The notes: a model not told the origin generated them from the letters alone. Positions 1 to 5,928 are shown, counted from the stretch's first letter. The stretch is DNA of 6,528 nt from an uncultured Clostridia bacterium (GCA_945988915.1 CAMFTS010000054.1:1-6528), one strand, 5' to 3'. Made by a program: numbers and translations.

Positions 1-3
1 CAA

Positions 4-38
4 AACAGACCTTGAAAGTTAAATCTCCAAGGTCTGTT
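4..38 (-). terminator. Rho-independent terminator downstream of the histidine phosphatase gene
   Basis: A perfect 11-bp stem (AACAGACCTTG at 4-14 pairs with CAAGGTCTGTT at 28-38) encloses a 13-nt loop. Read on the minus strand, the stem is followed by a short T run (TTTTG) that meets the window edge. It lies about 50 bp past the stop codon of the phosphatase gene. The stem is clear, but the full U tract cannot be judged because the sequence ends. It could also terminate a gene entering from the left. Confidence 0.75.
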
Positions 39-90
39 AAAGAAAAGCCTGTTATTGTTTTAAAGCTGATAGGCAACGAAGCCTGAGCAA

Positions 91-825
91 TTACTGTTCT
101 TCGTAATTTGTATAATCGTTGACATATTCGCTTATGTCAAAATCGTCTTTGTCGGGGTCATAGTCAAAGGTATCCCACATATCTCTTTCGGCATCGATTT
201 GCTGTGGAATAGGCGGACATTCTGCAAAGGCTTCAAGCTTTTGTCCCATTCTCCATACCGTAGGGTCAACTCTCAGCGTATAGCCGCATCCGTTAGGAGT
301 AAGCCATTCGTGCTGCTGTGCTTCGGGAAGTGCAAATTCCGCCATCAACGACATAATAATTCCGCCGTGAGTAATTACCACCGTATCATTGACACCCGAC
401 ATAATAATGCCGTTAATTATCTTCACAAAACATTCGCAGATTCTCTTGTTAAATTCTTTTTGACTTTCTCCGAAAGGTACGGGCGTATCAGGGTCTGTTC
501 CCGCTATCCACTGCTTGAAAGTATCCAAATCTTTCAATTCTTCTGCTGTGCAACCCTCAAAATCACCAAAGTCATATTCACGCAAATCCTCCATAATTAC
601 AGGCTCTTTATCGGGATAAATCACCTTTGCGGTCTGCAAGCAACGCTTCAGAGGACTTGATATAACAACATCTGCTCTCGGATAACCCTCAGCCTCATTC
701 ATAAGATTTCTAATCTGCTCTAAACCCTCCTCGGACGCGTCAACATCGGTCTGTCCTATGTACTTGCCCTCTGTATTTTCAGCAGTCAAGGCGTGTCTGA
801 TTAAATGAATTTTGTATGTTTTCAT
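91..825 (-). CDS. Histidine phosphatase family protein (phosphoglycerate mutase-like) with acidic C-terminal tail
   Basis: The 244-residue protein belongs to the histidine phosphatase (phosphoglycerate mutase-like) superfamily, cytosolic enzymes that hydrolyse or transfer phosphate through a phosphohistidine. Visible motifs are LIRHALT near the N-terminus (R10, H11 as the presumed nucleophile), SSPLKRC (R61), LREYDFGDFEG (E83 as likely acid) and THGG (H153). The usual RHG is RHA here. The IGQTDVDASEEG stretch after the first motif resembles CobC-like and broad-specificity phosphatases, but no cobalamin genes are nearby, so the substrate is unknown. Residues from about 200 to 244 form a tail rich in Asp, Glu and Tyr, beyond the roughly 200-residue catalytic domain. 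The ATG is preceded by a strong GGAGGA (831-836) five bases away. It is divergent from the XRE regulator across a 93-bp gap. Family assignment is firm; specificity is not. Confidence 0.9.
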   Translation of the reverse strand: MKTYKIHLIRHALTAENTEGKYIGQTDVDASEEGLEQIRNLMNEAEGYPRADVVISSPLKRCLQTAKVIYPDKEPVIMEDLREYDFGDFEGCTAEELKDLDTFKQWIAGTDPDTPVPFGESQKEFNKRICECFVKIINGIIMSGVNDTVVITHGGIIMSLMAEFALPEAQQHEWLTPNGCGYTLRVDPTVWRMGQKLEAFAECPPIPQQIDAERDMWDTFDYDPDKDDFDISEYVNDYTNYEEQ

Positions 826-859
826 AACTTTCCTCCGAAAATTTTGTAATAATTAACAA

Positions 860-888
860 TATACAGATTGTAGTTTTTGGATTAAAAT
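860..888 (+). promoter_or_regulatory. Candidate promoter of the XRE regulator gene
   Basis: TATACA (860-865) and TAAAAT (883-888) are separated by 17 bp, matching 4/6 and 5/6 of the sigma-A hexamers. A second possible -10, TATACT at 892-897, lies inside the adjacent palindrome but lacks a good -35. Which one is used cannot be decided from sequence alone. A start from either would place the palindrome at or just after the transcription start. Confidence 0.4.
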
Positions 889-889
889 A

Positions 890-908
890 CTTATACTATT
901 TGTATAAG
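890..908. promoter_or_regulatory. 19-bp perfect palindrome, probable operator of the XRE regulator
   Basis: CTTATAC (890-896) and GTATAAG (902-908) are perfect 7-bp inverted arms around a 5-nt spacer TATTT. The site lies in the gap between the regulator and the divergent phosphatase gene, overlaps a possible -10 (TATACT) and shares AAG with the regulator's Shine-Dalgarno (AAGGA, 906-910). XRE-family repressors commonly bind such dyads next to their own gene, so autoregulation is a reasonable inference, possibly with control of the phosphatase. In RNA the arms could also fold and partly hide the ribosome binding site. Confidence 0.6.
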
Positions 909-918
909 GATTGATTAT

Positions 919-1536
919 ATGGCTAATATGTTTGCTACCCGTATGGCAGAATTGCGCACTCAAAGAGGCGTCAGTCAAAAGGACGCTGCCGAAGCGCTCG
1001 GAATTTCACAGGCACTTTTATCGCACTACGAAAAAGGTATTCGCGAATGCGGACTTGATTTTCTTTTGAGAGCCGCATCATATTACGATGTCAGCTGTGA
1101 TTATCTGCTTGGTAAAATTGATACACGCCGTCAGTTTCAGGAAGAATTTGAAGACGGTGATATTGAATTCGACTCGGAATTTCGCACAAACACATTATTC
1201 AGAGCCGCTACTATGCTTCATGACCGTTTTACGAGTCTTAACGTTACCAAAGGCACTCAGTCAAAGAATTATTTTTCATTGTGTATTTATGAGCTGATAG
1301 TCATTGCCGCAAAAGCAGGTTATGTTCCTAAAAGCTGGATAGGTTTGCCTATGGAATCAGCCTCTTCCCTGTGCAAGGCAAAAGCGGAAATGATAGAAAA
1401 CTATCTGATTTCGGAACAGGCTCCGAAACACTCGAAGAATATTACGGAGCCGTTGTGCATTAAAACTGTAATTTCCTCTTCCGAAAAGATAATCATAAAA
1501 GAAGCCGAGTCAATTATCAATAATTTGAAAACTTAA
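919..1536 (+). CDS. XRE-family helix-turn-helix transcriptional regulator with uncharacterised C-terminal domain
   Basis: The 205-residue cytosolic DNA-binding protein has an N-terminal Cro/C1-type HTH at about residues 6-65. The pattern is LRTQRGVSQKDAAEALGIS, then the presumed recognition helix around SQALLSHYEKGIREC, ending in the CDYLLG typical of this family. Residues 66-205 match no domain I recognise; they are mostly helical in character, with an acidic stretch near 75-88. This part could dimerise the protein or sense a ligand, but that is inference. The ATG at 919 is chosen because AAGGA (906-910) lies 8 nt upstream; a second Met at codon 4 is possible. The last 20 bases overlap the 3' end of the convergent rubrerythrin gene. 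The HTH call is certain; the regulon is unknown beyond the likely palindrome next to its start. Confidence 0.9.
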   Translation: MANMFATRMAELRTQRGVSQKDAAEALGISQALLSHYEKGIRECGLDFLLRAASYYDVSCDYLLGKIDTRRQFQEEFEDGDIEFDSEFRTNTLFRAATMLHDRFTSLNVTKGTQSKNYFSLCIYELIVIAAKAGYVPKSWIGLPMESASSLCKAKAEMIENYLISEQAPKHSKNITEPLCIKTVISSSEKIIIKEAESIINNLKT

Positions 1537-2053
1537 TTTGGAAATAAGCTTGAGGCTTCGTGCAAACAGGACAATTCACGGGCGGAATACTTCCCTTGTG
1601 AATATGACCGCAGTTCCGACAAATCCACAATGTATTTTCATCACCGGAGAACACCTCGTTTTTATCGATTTTTTCAAGGAGTGTGAGATATCTTTTCTCA
1701 TGCTCCTTTTCTATTTCTGCGATGTTTTCAAAAAGAAAGGCAATTTCATCAAAGCCCTCTTCTCTTGCGGTGCTTGCAAATTCATTATACATTTCCGACC
1801 ACTCGTAATGCTCGCCTGCAATAGCGTCTTTTAAGTTTTCGGGAGTTGTCGGCATACCCTCGTTAATCTGCTTGAACCAGATTTCAGCATGTTCTTTTTC
1901 GTTGTGTGCCGTTTCGTCAAATATTGCGGCATATTCTTCATAACCGTCTTCTCTCGCCTTTTCGGCATAAAAGCTATACTTAACGCTTGCTTGTGTTTCA
2001 CCTGCAAATGCGGCAAGTAGATTTTTTTCGGTTTTGCTACCTTTTAATTCCAT
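1517..2053 (-). CDS. rbr: Rubrerythrin (non-haem di-iron peroxidase with rubredoxin-like domain)
   Basis: The 178-residue protein has the classical rubrerythrin architecture. It reduces hydrogen peroxide to water in the cytoplasm of anaerobes using electrons from NAD(P)H through redox partners. The ferritin-like di-iron domain (about 1-130) opens with LKGSKTEKNLLAAFAGET and shows likely ligands E19, E52, H55, E81 and E84 (GEHYEWSEMY), E115 and H118 (EKEH). The C-terminal rubredoxin-like module has CRNC (C145, C148) and CPVC (C161, C164) for one iron. Length and domain order match the family. The ATG is supported by AAAGGAG (2062-2068) at 8 nt. The gene follows the helical-protein gene by 67 bp and could be partly read through from that cluster, but a PerR-like palindrome at its start suggests its own peroxide-responsive control. 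No terminator was seen downstream, where it overlaps the convergent XRE gene. Confidence 0.96.
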   Translation of the reverse strand: MELKGSKTEKNLLAAFAGETQASVKYSFYAEKAREDGYEEYAAIFDETAHNEKEHAEIWFKQINEGMPTTPENLKDAIAGEHYEWSEMYNEFASTAREEGFDEIAFLFENIAEIEKEHEKRYLTLLEKIDKNEVFSGDENTLWICRNCGHIHKGSIPPVNCPVCTKPQAYFQIKFSNY

Positions 2054-2064
2054 AAAGAAAACTC

Positions 2065-2083
2065 CTTTACAAATAATGTAAAG
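2065..2083. promoter_or_regulatory. 19-bp palindrome resembling a PerR box, upstream of rubrerythrin
   Basis: CTTTACA (2065-2071) and TGTAAAG (2077-2083) form perfect 7-bp arms around AATAA. The central 15 bases agree at 11 of the 14 defined positions with the published Bacillus PerR consensus TTATAATnATTATAA. The site overlaps the rubrerythrin Shine-Dalgarno and lies about 12-30 bp before the ATG, where a repressor would block transcription. Rubrerythrin-type genes are known PerR targets in clostridia. The palindrome is seen; PerR binding is inferred, and another Fur-family protein or a different repressor is possible. Confidence 0.55.
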
Positions 2084-2120
2084 TTATTTTTCCCCGTTTT
2101 TACAGAATTAACCGTTATAG

Positions 2121-2723
2121 TTAAAATTTATCTATGTTGTTTTTGATATATGTTTTAATTTGCTCAAGCAATCTGTTTTCCGAATAAATTTCCGCAAATT
2201 CTTCGTCGGTTTTCTTTATTAGACCCTTGTCTAAAGATACATTCTCGTTGTTATCATCAAACATTTCAAATTCTTTTTCGGCTAAAGCAAGAATATCTTT
2301 TGCACCGACAGTTTCAAGTGCAGAAAGAAGTATTTTTGCAAACTCAATGTTAAAGTCGTCAAAATACGAAGAAAGATTTTCACAGGCATCTTCAATAAAA
2401 AGACTTAAAACATATACATTTTTTTGCGCATTGTTAAATGATGCAAATTCAGCATCAACTTTGTCGTCTTCTGCCTTTTCAATTCTTGCCTGAAGCACCG
2501 CGTTTACGCCGTCAAGCAGTTCTTTGCTTTCTGCGGCTTCAACTTTTTCGGGTGTTAAATCCTTGTATTTATCTTTCAATGCTTTTAGTCTGTCGAGTTC
2601 GGCAAGTATTCTCTTTGTTTCTTCATTGTGCGAAGATACAGCCTTGCTTGCAAATACAATTACAACTGCAGTTACAACAACCAATACGGCAAATATAAGC
2701 CATAAATACCAATATTCTCCCAT
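2121..2723 (-). CDS. Membrane-anchored coiled-coil protein, possible DUF4375/DMP19-like C-terminal domain
   Basis: This 200-residue protein is not a recognised named gene. A hydrophobic helix at about residues 5-25 (YWYLWLIFAVLVVVTAVVIV) should anchor it in the membrane. A charged helical, probably coiled-coil stretch follows (about 32-92, with a Lys/Glu-rich KALKDKYKDLTPEK core). The C-terminal 100 residues show the order ALETVGAKD, LALAEKEFEMF, LDKGL, TDEEFAEIY and a closing YIKNNIDKF. From memory this recalls the DUF4375/DMP19 pattern; the match is tentative. The start is taken at 2723 because AGGAG (2731-2735) is 7 nt from it, while the upstream ATG at 2729 is only 1 nt away. With the 2729 start the gene would overlap the rsmI stop as ATGA. 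Either way it is probably translationally coupled to rsmI. Confidence 0.75.
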   Translation of the reverse strand: MGEYWYLWLIFAVLVVVTAVVIVFASKAVSSHNEETKRILAELDRLKALKDKYKDLTPEKVEAAESKELLDGVNAVLQARIEKAEDDKVDAEFASFNNAQKNVYVLSLFIEDACENLSSYFDDFNIEFAKILLSALETVGAKDILALAEKEFEMFDDNNENVSLDKGLIKKTDEEFAEIYSENRLLEQIKTYIKNNIDKF

Positions 2724-2725
2724 AA

Positions 2726-3553
2726 TCATTCTCCTAACAAAGCTTTGTATATATCACCTTTTTTATGCTTTGTTTCCTTTGCAATTTCCTTTGACGCCTC
2801 GTTGACGGCCATTCCGCTTTCAACGAGTTTTTTGGCAAGCTTTACAGCTTCTTCAAGAGTTATCTCTTCTTTTTCAGGCTCTTTTGAGCCCTCAATTACA
2901 ATGACAAATTCACCTTTAGGTGTTTCGTTTGAATACTTTTCAGATGCCTCTTTAAGCGTAGTTCTCTCAACTGTTTCGTGAATTTTGGTAAGCTCTTTTA
3001 TCAGCGCAATTCTTCTGTCGCCGAGATATTTATAAAAATCACGCAGCGTAGCGGAAAGCTTGTGCGGAGCTTCGTAGAACACCATTGTTCTTCGCTCGTC
3101 AACTATGCTTTCAAGATGCTCTTTTCTGCTCGGCTTGTTCACACTCAGAAAGCCCTCAAAGGTAAATCTGCCGCTTGGCAGTCCCGAGACGGCAACGGCT
3201 GTGGCAAATGCTGTCGGTCCCGGAACAGCTTCGACTTTAATTCCCGCGTTTAGACATAAATTTACTAAATCTTCACCGGGGTCGGAAATTGCCGGCATAC
3301 CCGCATCCGTAACAATGGCACAATTCTCACCGTTTTTTATTCTTTCAAGTATCATTTCGCCTCTCTCACGGCGATTGTGTTCAAAATAGCTTACCATCGG
3401 TTTTTTAATTTCAAAATGATTAAGCAATTTAAGTGTTACCCTTGTGTCCTCCGCCGCAATAAAATCAACGCTTTCAAGAGTTTCTATGGCTCTGGGAGAA
3501 AAATCTGACAAATTTCCAATCGGCGTGCCTACCACAAATAATTTACCTGTCAT
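2726..3553 (-). CDS. rsmI: 16S rRNA (cytidine(1402)-2'-O)-methyltransferase RsmI
   Basis: The 275-residue enzyme uses S-adenosylmethionine to methylate the 2'-O of C1402 in 16S rRNA, at the ribosomal decoding centre. It shows the tetrapyrrole-methylase-fold signature of RsmI: VGTPIGNL (8-15), AEDTR (34-38), TDAGMPAISDPG (82-93), PGPTA (111-115), FEGFL (132-136), YEAPHKL (160-166), ELTK (187-190) and GEFVIVIEG (214-222). Its length is normal for the family (about 275-290). The ATG lies one base after the trmN6 stop, and its Shine-Dalgarno AGGGAGGA (3559-3566) is inside the end of trmN6, so the two genes are almost certainly co-transcribed and coupled. The trmN6-rsmI arrangement matches Bacillus yabB-yazA-yabC, with the yazA-type gene absent here. 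Confidence 0.96.
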   Translation of the reverse strand: MTGKLFVVGTPIGNLSDFSPRAIETLESVDFIAAEDTRVTLKLLNHFEIKKPMVSYFEHNRRERGEMILERIKNGENCAIVTDAGMPAISDPGEDLVNLCLNAGIKVEAVPGPTAFATAVAVSGLPSGRFTFEGFLSVNKPSRKEHLESIVDERRTMVFYEAPHKLSATLRDFYKYLGDRRIALIKELTKIHETVERTTLKEASEKYSNETPKGEFVIVIEGSKEPEKEEITLEEAVKLAKKLVESGMAVNEASKEIAKETKHKKGDIYKALLGE

Positions 3554-3554
3554 T

Positions 3555-4301
3555 TCAATCCTCCCTGTAAAGCTTTAAAATACCGTTCATTTCGTCAGTA
3601 TATTTATCATTATCTTTGTATAAAATAAAATTCTTCTCGACGACTAATCCGCTCTTTCCCCCGAGTTTTGATTCAATCAGACAAAGCCACGGTTTTTCTC
3701 CCTCACGGCTTGTAACCAATCTCAGTCTCTTGGGTTCAAGCTTGAAATCCGCCATACTTTTCATTGTTTCAAAAAGCCTTTCCGGGCGAATACAAAGGCA
3801 AAATCTTCCGCCGAATTTCAAAAGTGATGCCGCCGATTTACAAATATCATCAAGTGTGCACAGTGTTTCGTGCCGTGCGATTTTTTCATTATCCTTTTCG
3901 CTCTTGATTCCTGCGTTTTCTTTTTTATACGGCGGATTCATAGTAACCAGATCAAACGCACCGAACGGCACTTTGCCTTTTAGTTCTTTCAGGTCGGAAT
4001 TGATTGCGGACACCTTGTCAGAAACACAGTTCATTTCAATACTTCTTGAAAACTGCATATATCCCTTTTCCTGAATTTCAACCCCGTATGCCGTCCTGCA
4101 GTTGCCGTCGCGTATCCAAAGCAGAGGAATAATACCGCAACCCGTACCGAAATCACAAGCCAAATCTTTTCTCTTTGCATTTGAAAAATAAGCAAGAAGC
4201 ATCGCATCGGTGCCGAAAGTATGCTCGTCAGATACTATTACACCAATGTCATTTCCCAATGTTTCAATGTGTTCGTTTCGGAATAATTCAATATTTTTCA
4301 T
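3555..4301 (-). CDS. trmN6: tRNA1(Val) (adenine(37)-N6)-methyltransferase-like protein (TrmN6/YabB type)
   Basis: The 248-residue class I SAM-dependent N6-adenine methyltransferase probably modifies A37 next to the anticodon of a tRNA, as TrmN6 (YfiC) does for tRNA1(Val). Seen in the protein are HTFGTDAMLLA (27-37), which is characteristic of this family, the SAM motif I DFGTGCGIIP (50-59), the acidic GVEIQ (73-77) and the catalytic NPPY (122-125). Open frame continues upstream to 4658, but it runs antisense through the yebC start and both promoters. The ATG at 4301 begins the family's usual N-terminus (KNIELFRNEHIETLG). There is no good Shine-Dalgarno before it, because the -10 element lies only 7 bases upstream. 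The tRNA target is inferred from the family. It is the first gene of a cluster with rsmI. Confidence 0.88.
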   Translation of the reverse strand: MKNIELFRNEHIETLGNDIGVIVSDEHTFGTDAMLLAYFSNAKRKDLACDFGTGCGIIPLLWIRDGNCRTAYGVEIQEKGYMQFSRSIEMNCVSDKVSAINSDLKELKGKVPFGAFDLVTMNPPYKKENAGIKSEKDNEKIARHETLCTLDDICKSAASLLKFGGRFCLCIRPERLFETMKSMADFKLEPKRLRLVTSREGEKPWLCLIESKLGGKSGLVVEKNFILYKDNDKYTDEMNGILKLYRED

Positions 4302-4308
4302 AGAGCTT

Positions 4309-4337
4309 ATTTTAGCATATTGCAATGCAAATGTAAA
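4309..4337 (-). promoter_or_regulatory. Promoter of the trmN6-rsmI cluster (extended -10), giving a near-leaderless mRNA
   Basis: On the minus strand, TTTACA (4332-4337) and TAAAAT (4309-4314) have a 17-bp spacer, and TGC directly precedes the -10, making an extended -10 TGCTAAAAT. Only seven bases separate the -10 from the ATG at 4301, so a normal start point falls on or within a few bases of the start codon. An 11-bp palindrome, TTGCAATGCAA (4320-4330), lies within the spacer and could be a regulator site. Confidence 0.7.
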
Positions 4338-4352
4338 TGAACTATAAAAAAC

Positions 4353-4381
4353 TTGATAAATTATTTTAACTGTGCTAAAAT
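4353..4381 (+). promoter_or_regulatory. Promoter of yebC (extended -10)
   Basis: TTGATA (4353-4358) and TAAAAT (4376-4381) are spaced by 17 bp, with TGC at 4373-4375 before the -10. The 9-mer TGCTAAAAT is identical to that of the divergent trmN6 promoter. The predicted start near 4388 gives a leader of about 29 nt containing the AGAGGGTG ribosome binding site (4401-4408). Confidence 0.75.
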
Positions 4382-4416
4382 GATTTGCGTAAATTTTAAT
4401 AGAGGGTGAAATTTTT

Positions 4417-5157
4417 ATGTCAGGACACTCAAAATGGAGTACCATAAAGCGTAAAAAAGAAAAGACAGATAATGCCAGAGCTAAGGTTTTCACAAAAATC
4501 GGCAGAGAAATCGCCGTTGCAGTTCGTGAAGGCGGACCTGATCCGGCAGGCAACTCAAAATTAAAGGATATTATAGCAAAAGCCAAAGCGGCAAATGTTC
4601 CGAATGACAACATTGAAAGAATTATTAAAAAAGCTGCCGGCGAAGGCAATACCGACAATTATGAAAGCATTACATATGAAGGATACGGCCCTTCGGGTAT
4701 TGCCGTAATCGTTGAAGCACTTACCGACAACCGCAACCGTACTGCCGGCGATGTGCGCCACTATTTTGATAAATTCGGCGGTAATATGGGTCAGTCCGGC
4801 TGTGTTTCTTTTATGTTCAATCGTCAGGGCGTTATTATAATTGACAAAGAAAATGTTGACGAAGACAAACTTATGGAAGACGCTCTTGAAGCGGGTGCCG
4901 TTGATTTCATTACTGACGGCGATGTTTTTGATGTTCGCACAGAGCCTAACGATATGGGCGCAATTCGTGACGACCTTGAAGCAAAGGGATATAAATTCCT
5001 TTCGGCAGAGGTTGAATATGTACCGTCAACTTATACAAGACTTGACAATCCCGATGATATTACAGCTATGGGAAGAATGCTTGAAATGTTCGAAGATAAT
5101 GACGATATTCAGGAAGTTTTCCACAACTGGGAAAATGAAGACGATTACGAAGGCTAA
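4417..5157 (+). CDS. yebC: YebC/PmpR/TACO1 family protein
   Basis: The 246-residue cytosolic protein is a full-length member of the YebC/TACO1 family. These were long annotated as transcriptional regulators (PmpR); recent work links bacterial members to translation, relieving ribosome stalling at proline-rich stretches, like mitochondrial TACO1. Diagnostic stretches are MSGHSKWSTIKRKKEK (1-16), KVFTKIGREI (23-32), AGNSKLKDIIAKAKAANVPNDNIER (begins at 44), YEGYGPSGIAVIVE (87-100), TDNRNRT (103-109), GGNMGQSGCVSFMF (121-134) and, near the C-terminus, YVPSTY (201-206). The ATG has AGAGGGTG at 8 nt. It is transcribed alone: divergent from trmN6 on one side and followed by a terminator on the other. 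It is not next to ruvC, as yebC often is in Proteobacteria. The family call is very firm; which role applies in this organism is not shown. Confidence 0.96.
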   Translation: MSGHSKWSTIKRKKEKTDNARAKVFTKIGREIAVAVREGGPDPAGNSKLKDIIAKAKAANVPNDNIERIIKKAAGEGNTDNYESITYEGYGPSGIAVIVEALTDNRNRTAGDVRHYFDKFGGNMGQSGCVSFMFNRQGVIIIDKENVDEDKLMEDALEAGAVDFITDGDVFDVRTEPNDMGAIRDDLEAKGYKFLSAEVEYVPSTYTRLDNPDDITAMGRMLEMFEDNDDIQEVFHNWENEDDYEG

Positions 5158-5220
5158 GCTTTTAACAGAAATATAATGCAGAAAACGCCACCGAAATGTC
5201 TGTTTCTCATAAGGATATTT

Positions 5221-5255
5221 AAAGCCGATAGATTCAAAACGAGTCTATCGGCTTT
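5221..5255. terminator. Bidirectional terminator between yebC and the convergent methyltransferase gene
   Basis: A perfect 12-bp stem AAAGCCGATAGA (5221-5232) pairs with TCTATCGGCTTT (5244-5255) around an 11-nt loop. T-rich sequence follows on the plus strand, and on the minus strand the stem ends in TTT and runs into AAATATCC. It lies 63 bp after the yebC stop and only 2 bp from the stop of the convergent methyltransferase gene, so it can serve both. It also marks the visible change to lower GC content. Confidence 0.85.
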
Positions 5256-5257
5256 CT

Positions 5258-5851
5258 CTATGCTTTTAAACCAACAAGAATGTATGCAAATTCTGTTTCT
5301 ATACAATCTAATAGTGTTAGACCGGAATTTAAAAAATATTCCTTTGTATCATCAGGGTTATCGGGATATATTTTGACTTTTCTGTTCCCAAAATCTATGT
5401 ACTCGTTTTGATTTTTATCAATGGATAAAATCAAATACCCTTTTGGGTTTAACAAAGAATATATTTTATTGATACATTCTTGCTTCTTCTGTATGTGCAT
5501 AAAAGTTAACGAGGAATATATAACATCAAAAGAAGTCCCAAAATCGTAGGTCATAAAATCAGCACATATGAGTTTTACATTTGGATATTGAGATAAGTTA
5601 TGTGTGGCTCTTTCTATTGTCTTTTGGGATATATCAATACCAAAGAATTTCTTGCACAACGGTATGGTTTTTAATGCAAGTCTTCCTGTACCAATACCGA
5701 TTTCCAAGACAGTTTTATGTTTATCAAGTTTCATTGAATCAACAAACACCTGTCCATCCCATTTGTTCATATATTCTTGCATAGACGCAGGGTCATATAC
5801 GGGGTCATTATTTTCATCAATTAGCTTATCATAATGCTCAATTACATTCAC
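5258..5851 (-). CDS. Class I SAM-dependent methyltransferase, substrate unknown
   Basis: The 197-residue protein has a complete Rossmann-type methyltransferase core: motif I LEIGIGTGRL (49-58), the acidic residue of motif II in GIDIS (71-75), D98 in CADFMTYDF, motif IV-like FDVIYSS (108-114) and LLNPKGYLILS (133-143). This order is typical of the Methyltransf_11/25 small-molecule methyltransferases; no substrate-specific signature is recognised. Translation starts at a GTG (5849-5851), supported by AAGGAGGA (5861-5868) nine bases upstream and by the absence of a better start; initiation further inside would remove helices before motif I. Hand counting gives about 32% GC in 5401-5760, well below yebC (about 50% in sampled lines), suggesting separate acquisition. 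It has its own extended -10 promoter and lies 77 bp from the upstream four-helix-bundle gene. Confidence 0.9.
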   Translation of the reverse strand: MNVIEHYDKLIDENNDPVYDPASMQEYMNKWDGQVFVDSMKLDKHKTVLEIGIGTGRLALKTIPLCKKFFGIDISQKTIERATHNLSQYPNVKLICADFMTYDFGTSFDVIYSSLTFMHIQKKQECINKIYSLLNPKGYLILSIDKNQNEYIDFGNRKVKIYPDNPDDTKEYFLNSGLTLLDCIETEFAYILVGLKA

Positions 5852-5879
5852 AAAAATTTCTCCTCCTTCGAATAGAACC

Positions 5880-5888
5880 AGTATAGCA
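5880..5888 (-). promoter_or_regulatory. Extended -10 promoter element of the methyltransferase gene
   Basis: On the minus strand TGCTATACT is an extended -10 (TGC before TATACT, 5 of 6 consensus bases), about 30 bp before the GTG. No convincing -35 at 16-18 bp was found, which extended -10 promoters tolerate. Three bases of the TGC are shared with an inverted repeat at 5886-5905. Confidence 0.55.
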
Positions 5889-5905
5889 TTTATCTGTACA
5901 AATGC
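5886..5905. repeat. 20-bp inverted repeat over the methyltransferase promoter
   Basis: GCATTT (5886-5891) and AAATGC (5900-5905) are perfect inverted arms around ATCTGTAC. The repeat covers the region just upstream of the -10 element of the methyltransferase gene, so it is a possible operator. Six-bp arms in A+T-rich DNA also arise by chance, so the call is weak. Confidence 0.3.
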
Positions 5906-5928
5906 CGCTAAGGGCTAAGCCAAAACCC

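Noticed and set aside
199..660. Long plus-strand open frame opposite the histidine phosphatase
   Set aside because: It is a shadow of a protein with intact catalytic motifs on the other strand, with no Shine-Dalgarno and no protein-like pattern.
2069..2120. Dedicated rubrerythrin promoter in the 67-bp gap
   Set aside because: Several A+T-rich -10-like hexamers exist, but none has a credible -35 at 16-18 bp, so no specific promoter is claimed.
4302..4658. Possible 119-residue N-terminal extension of the trmN6 reading frame
   Set aside because: It runs antisense through the start of yebC and both promoters, has no family similarity, and the conserved N-terminus begins at 4301.
5176..5376. Plus-strand 66-codon open frame after yebC
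   Set aside because: No ribosome binding site; it crosses the terminator hairpin and the end of the methyltransferase gene and has no recognisable composition or motif.
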